From NCBI GenBank assembly GCA_963708675.1, contig CAVPTO010000003.1:186001-250000 (forward strand): a stretch of DNA of 64,000 nt, given 5' to 3'. Origin of the DNA: DATAXP01 sp963708675 (GTDB lineage: Bacteria; Planctomycetota; Planctomycetia; Pirellulales; PNKZ01). Each line of letters begins with the position of its first letter. Position 1 is the first letter of the stretch. Positions 63,383 to 64,000 of the stretch are shown here, piece after piece. The translations under genes and the position numbers were made by a program. The notes beneath the pieces were generated by a model. That model did not search any database, was not told the origin of the DNA, and was given only the letters and a program-made list of their open reading frames with translations.

Positions 63383-64000
63383 GCCTCAACGTTGTATTTT
63401 CCGGCGGCGGTACGGGAGGTCACCTGTTCCCGGGCCTGGCCGTTGCTGCGCAGCTTCGGCTGCTCGAGCCTGAAGCAACGATCACCTTCGCCGGAAGCGA
63501 TCGCGTTTGGGAACGTCGGCTCGTCGAGGAGCGCGGTCATCGGCAGATCGCGATGGCCTGCCGAGCATGGTCGCGCCGCCCGTGGCGATGGCCTCGGTTC
63601 GCGCTCGATTACGCAGTCGGCGTGCGCGCGGCCGAGCGATGGATTGCGCGGCACGCCGTCGACGTTGTCGTCGGCCTTGGCGGATGGGCGAGTGTACCGA
63701 TGGCGCGAGCAGCCATTCGGCGCGGCATTCCGCTGGTGCTGCTCGAACAGAACGCCATGCCCGGCCGAGCGACACGTTGGCTTGCTCCTCACGCACGACG
63801 TGTTTGTGCTACGATGAACGAGGCGCAACATTTCCTGAACATTCCAGTCAATCGTTTCGCCCACACTGGCAACCCGCTTCGCAGTGAGTTTCTCGTTCCA
63901 CAATGCGACAGCGCATCCAATCATCGACCGCGCCTCGTGGTCCTCGGCGGCAGTCGAGGATCAGCCGATCTCAATCGTGTCGTCCCCGAAGCAATCCGAT
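63379..64000 (+). CDS. murG: UDP-GlcNAc transferase MurG (3' partial)
   Basis: The ATG at 63379 overlaps the mraY stop. The visible 207 residues begin MSLNVVFSGGGTGGHLFPGL, then VVVGLGGWASVPMARAA, VLLEQNAMPGRATRW, THTGNPLR-type GNPLRSEF and LVVLGGSRGSADLN at the window edge. MurG makes lipid II. The gene continues past the window. Confidence 0.95.
   Translation, partial: MSLNVVFSGGGTGGHLFPGLAVAAQLRLLEPEATITFAGSDRVWERRLVEERGHRQIAMACRAWSRRPWRWPRFALDYAVGVRAAERWIARHAVDVVVGLGGWASVPMARAAIRRGIPLVLLEQNAMPGRATRWLAPHARRVCATMNEAQHFLNIPVNRFAHTGNPLRSEFLVPQCDSASNHRPRLVVLGGSRGSADLNRVVPEAIR

Overview
The window looks like chromosomal DNA of a planctomycete, probably of the Pirellulales type. It has high GC. 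It carries paired DUF1501 and DUF1549/DUF1553 cytochrome-type proteins, an orphan formylmethanofuran dehydrogenase subunit C gene, an ECF-like sigma factor with a membrane anti-sigma gene, a tRNA-Ile/tRNA-Ala pair with no rRNA operon around it, and many intergenic long palindromes. Genus is inference; no rRNA is present.

Host left flank (1-24507): a double pseudo-enzyme PDZ protein, a short SecA paralogue, secreted and lipoprotein genes, an ImmA/IrrE-type metallopeptidase, DoxX, two tRNAs, uvrB, sigma/anti-sigma, a gluzincin lipoprotein, tandem GNAT, Rieske ferredoxin, Gfo/Idh dehydrogenase, the DUF1501/DUF1549 pair, fhcC, ppk2, adenylate kinase and a TPR lipoprotein.

Mobile element (about 24503-39418, 14.9 kb): it interrupts a comM/yifB-type gene. 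The 5' piece ends at 24507 and the 3' piece resumes at 39414, with a 5-bp shared core (CCGGC) at both junctions. Precise excision would restore an in-frame protein of about 512 aa. From left to right the element has a large serine integrase whose reading frame crosses the left junction, a tightly overlapped minus-strand operon of small genes (two resemble small phage virion proteins), a replication module (RepA-like ATPase and an archaeo-eukaryotic-type primase), an origin-like block of palindromes, a second small serine recombinase, and cargo. The cargo is a 676-aa GNAT-PIN multidomain protein overlapping an ASCH gene, an HNH protein, and an overlapping pair made of a SEC-C protein and a membrane protein. 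This resembles a phage satellite or integrative plasmid carrying conflict or defence genes. It is the most novel part of the window.

Host right flank (39414-64000): a sugar catabolism cluster (TIM-barrel isomerase, SDR, zinc dehydrogenase, OMPDC-family enzyme), a frameshifted glycosyltransferase, an acyl-activating enzyme, a frameshifted flippase-like protein, tRNA-Ala(GGC), a nucleoside-permease-like MFS protein, pyruvate carboxylase with two frameshifts, hicBA overlapping mtnA, and a peptidoglycan cluster murE-murF-mraY-murG that runs off the window.

At least six families of long inverted repeats sit between genes. Some recur within the window.
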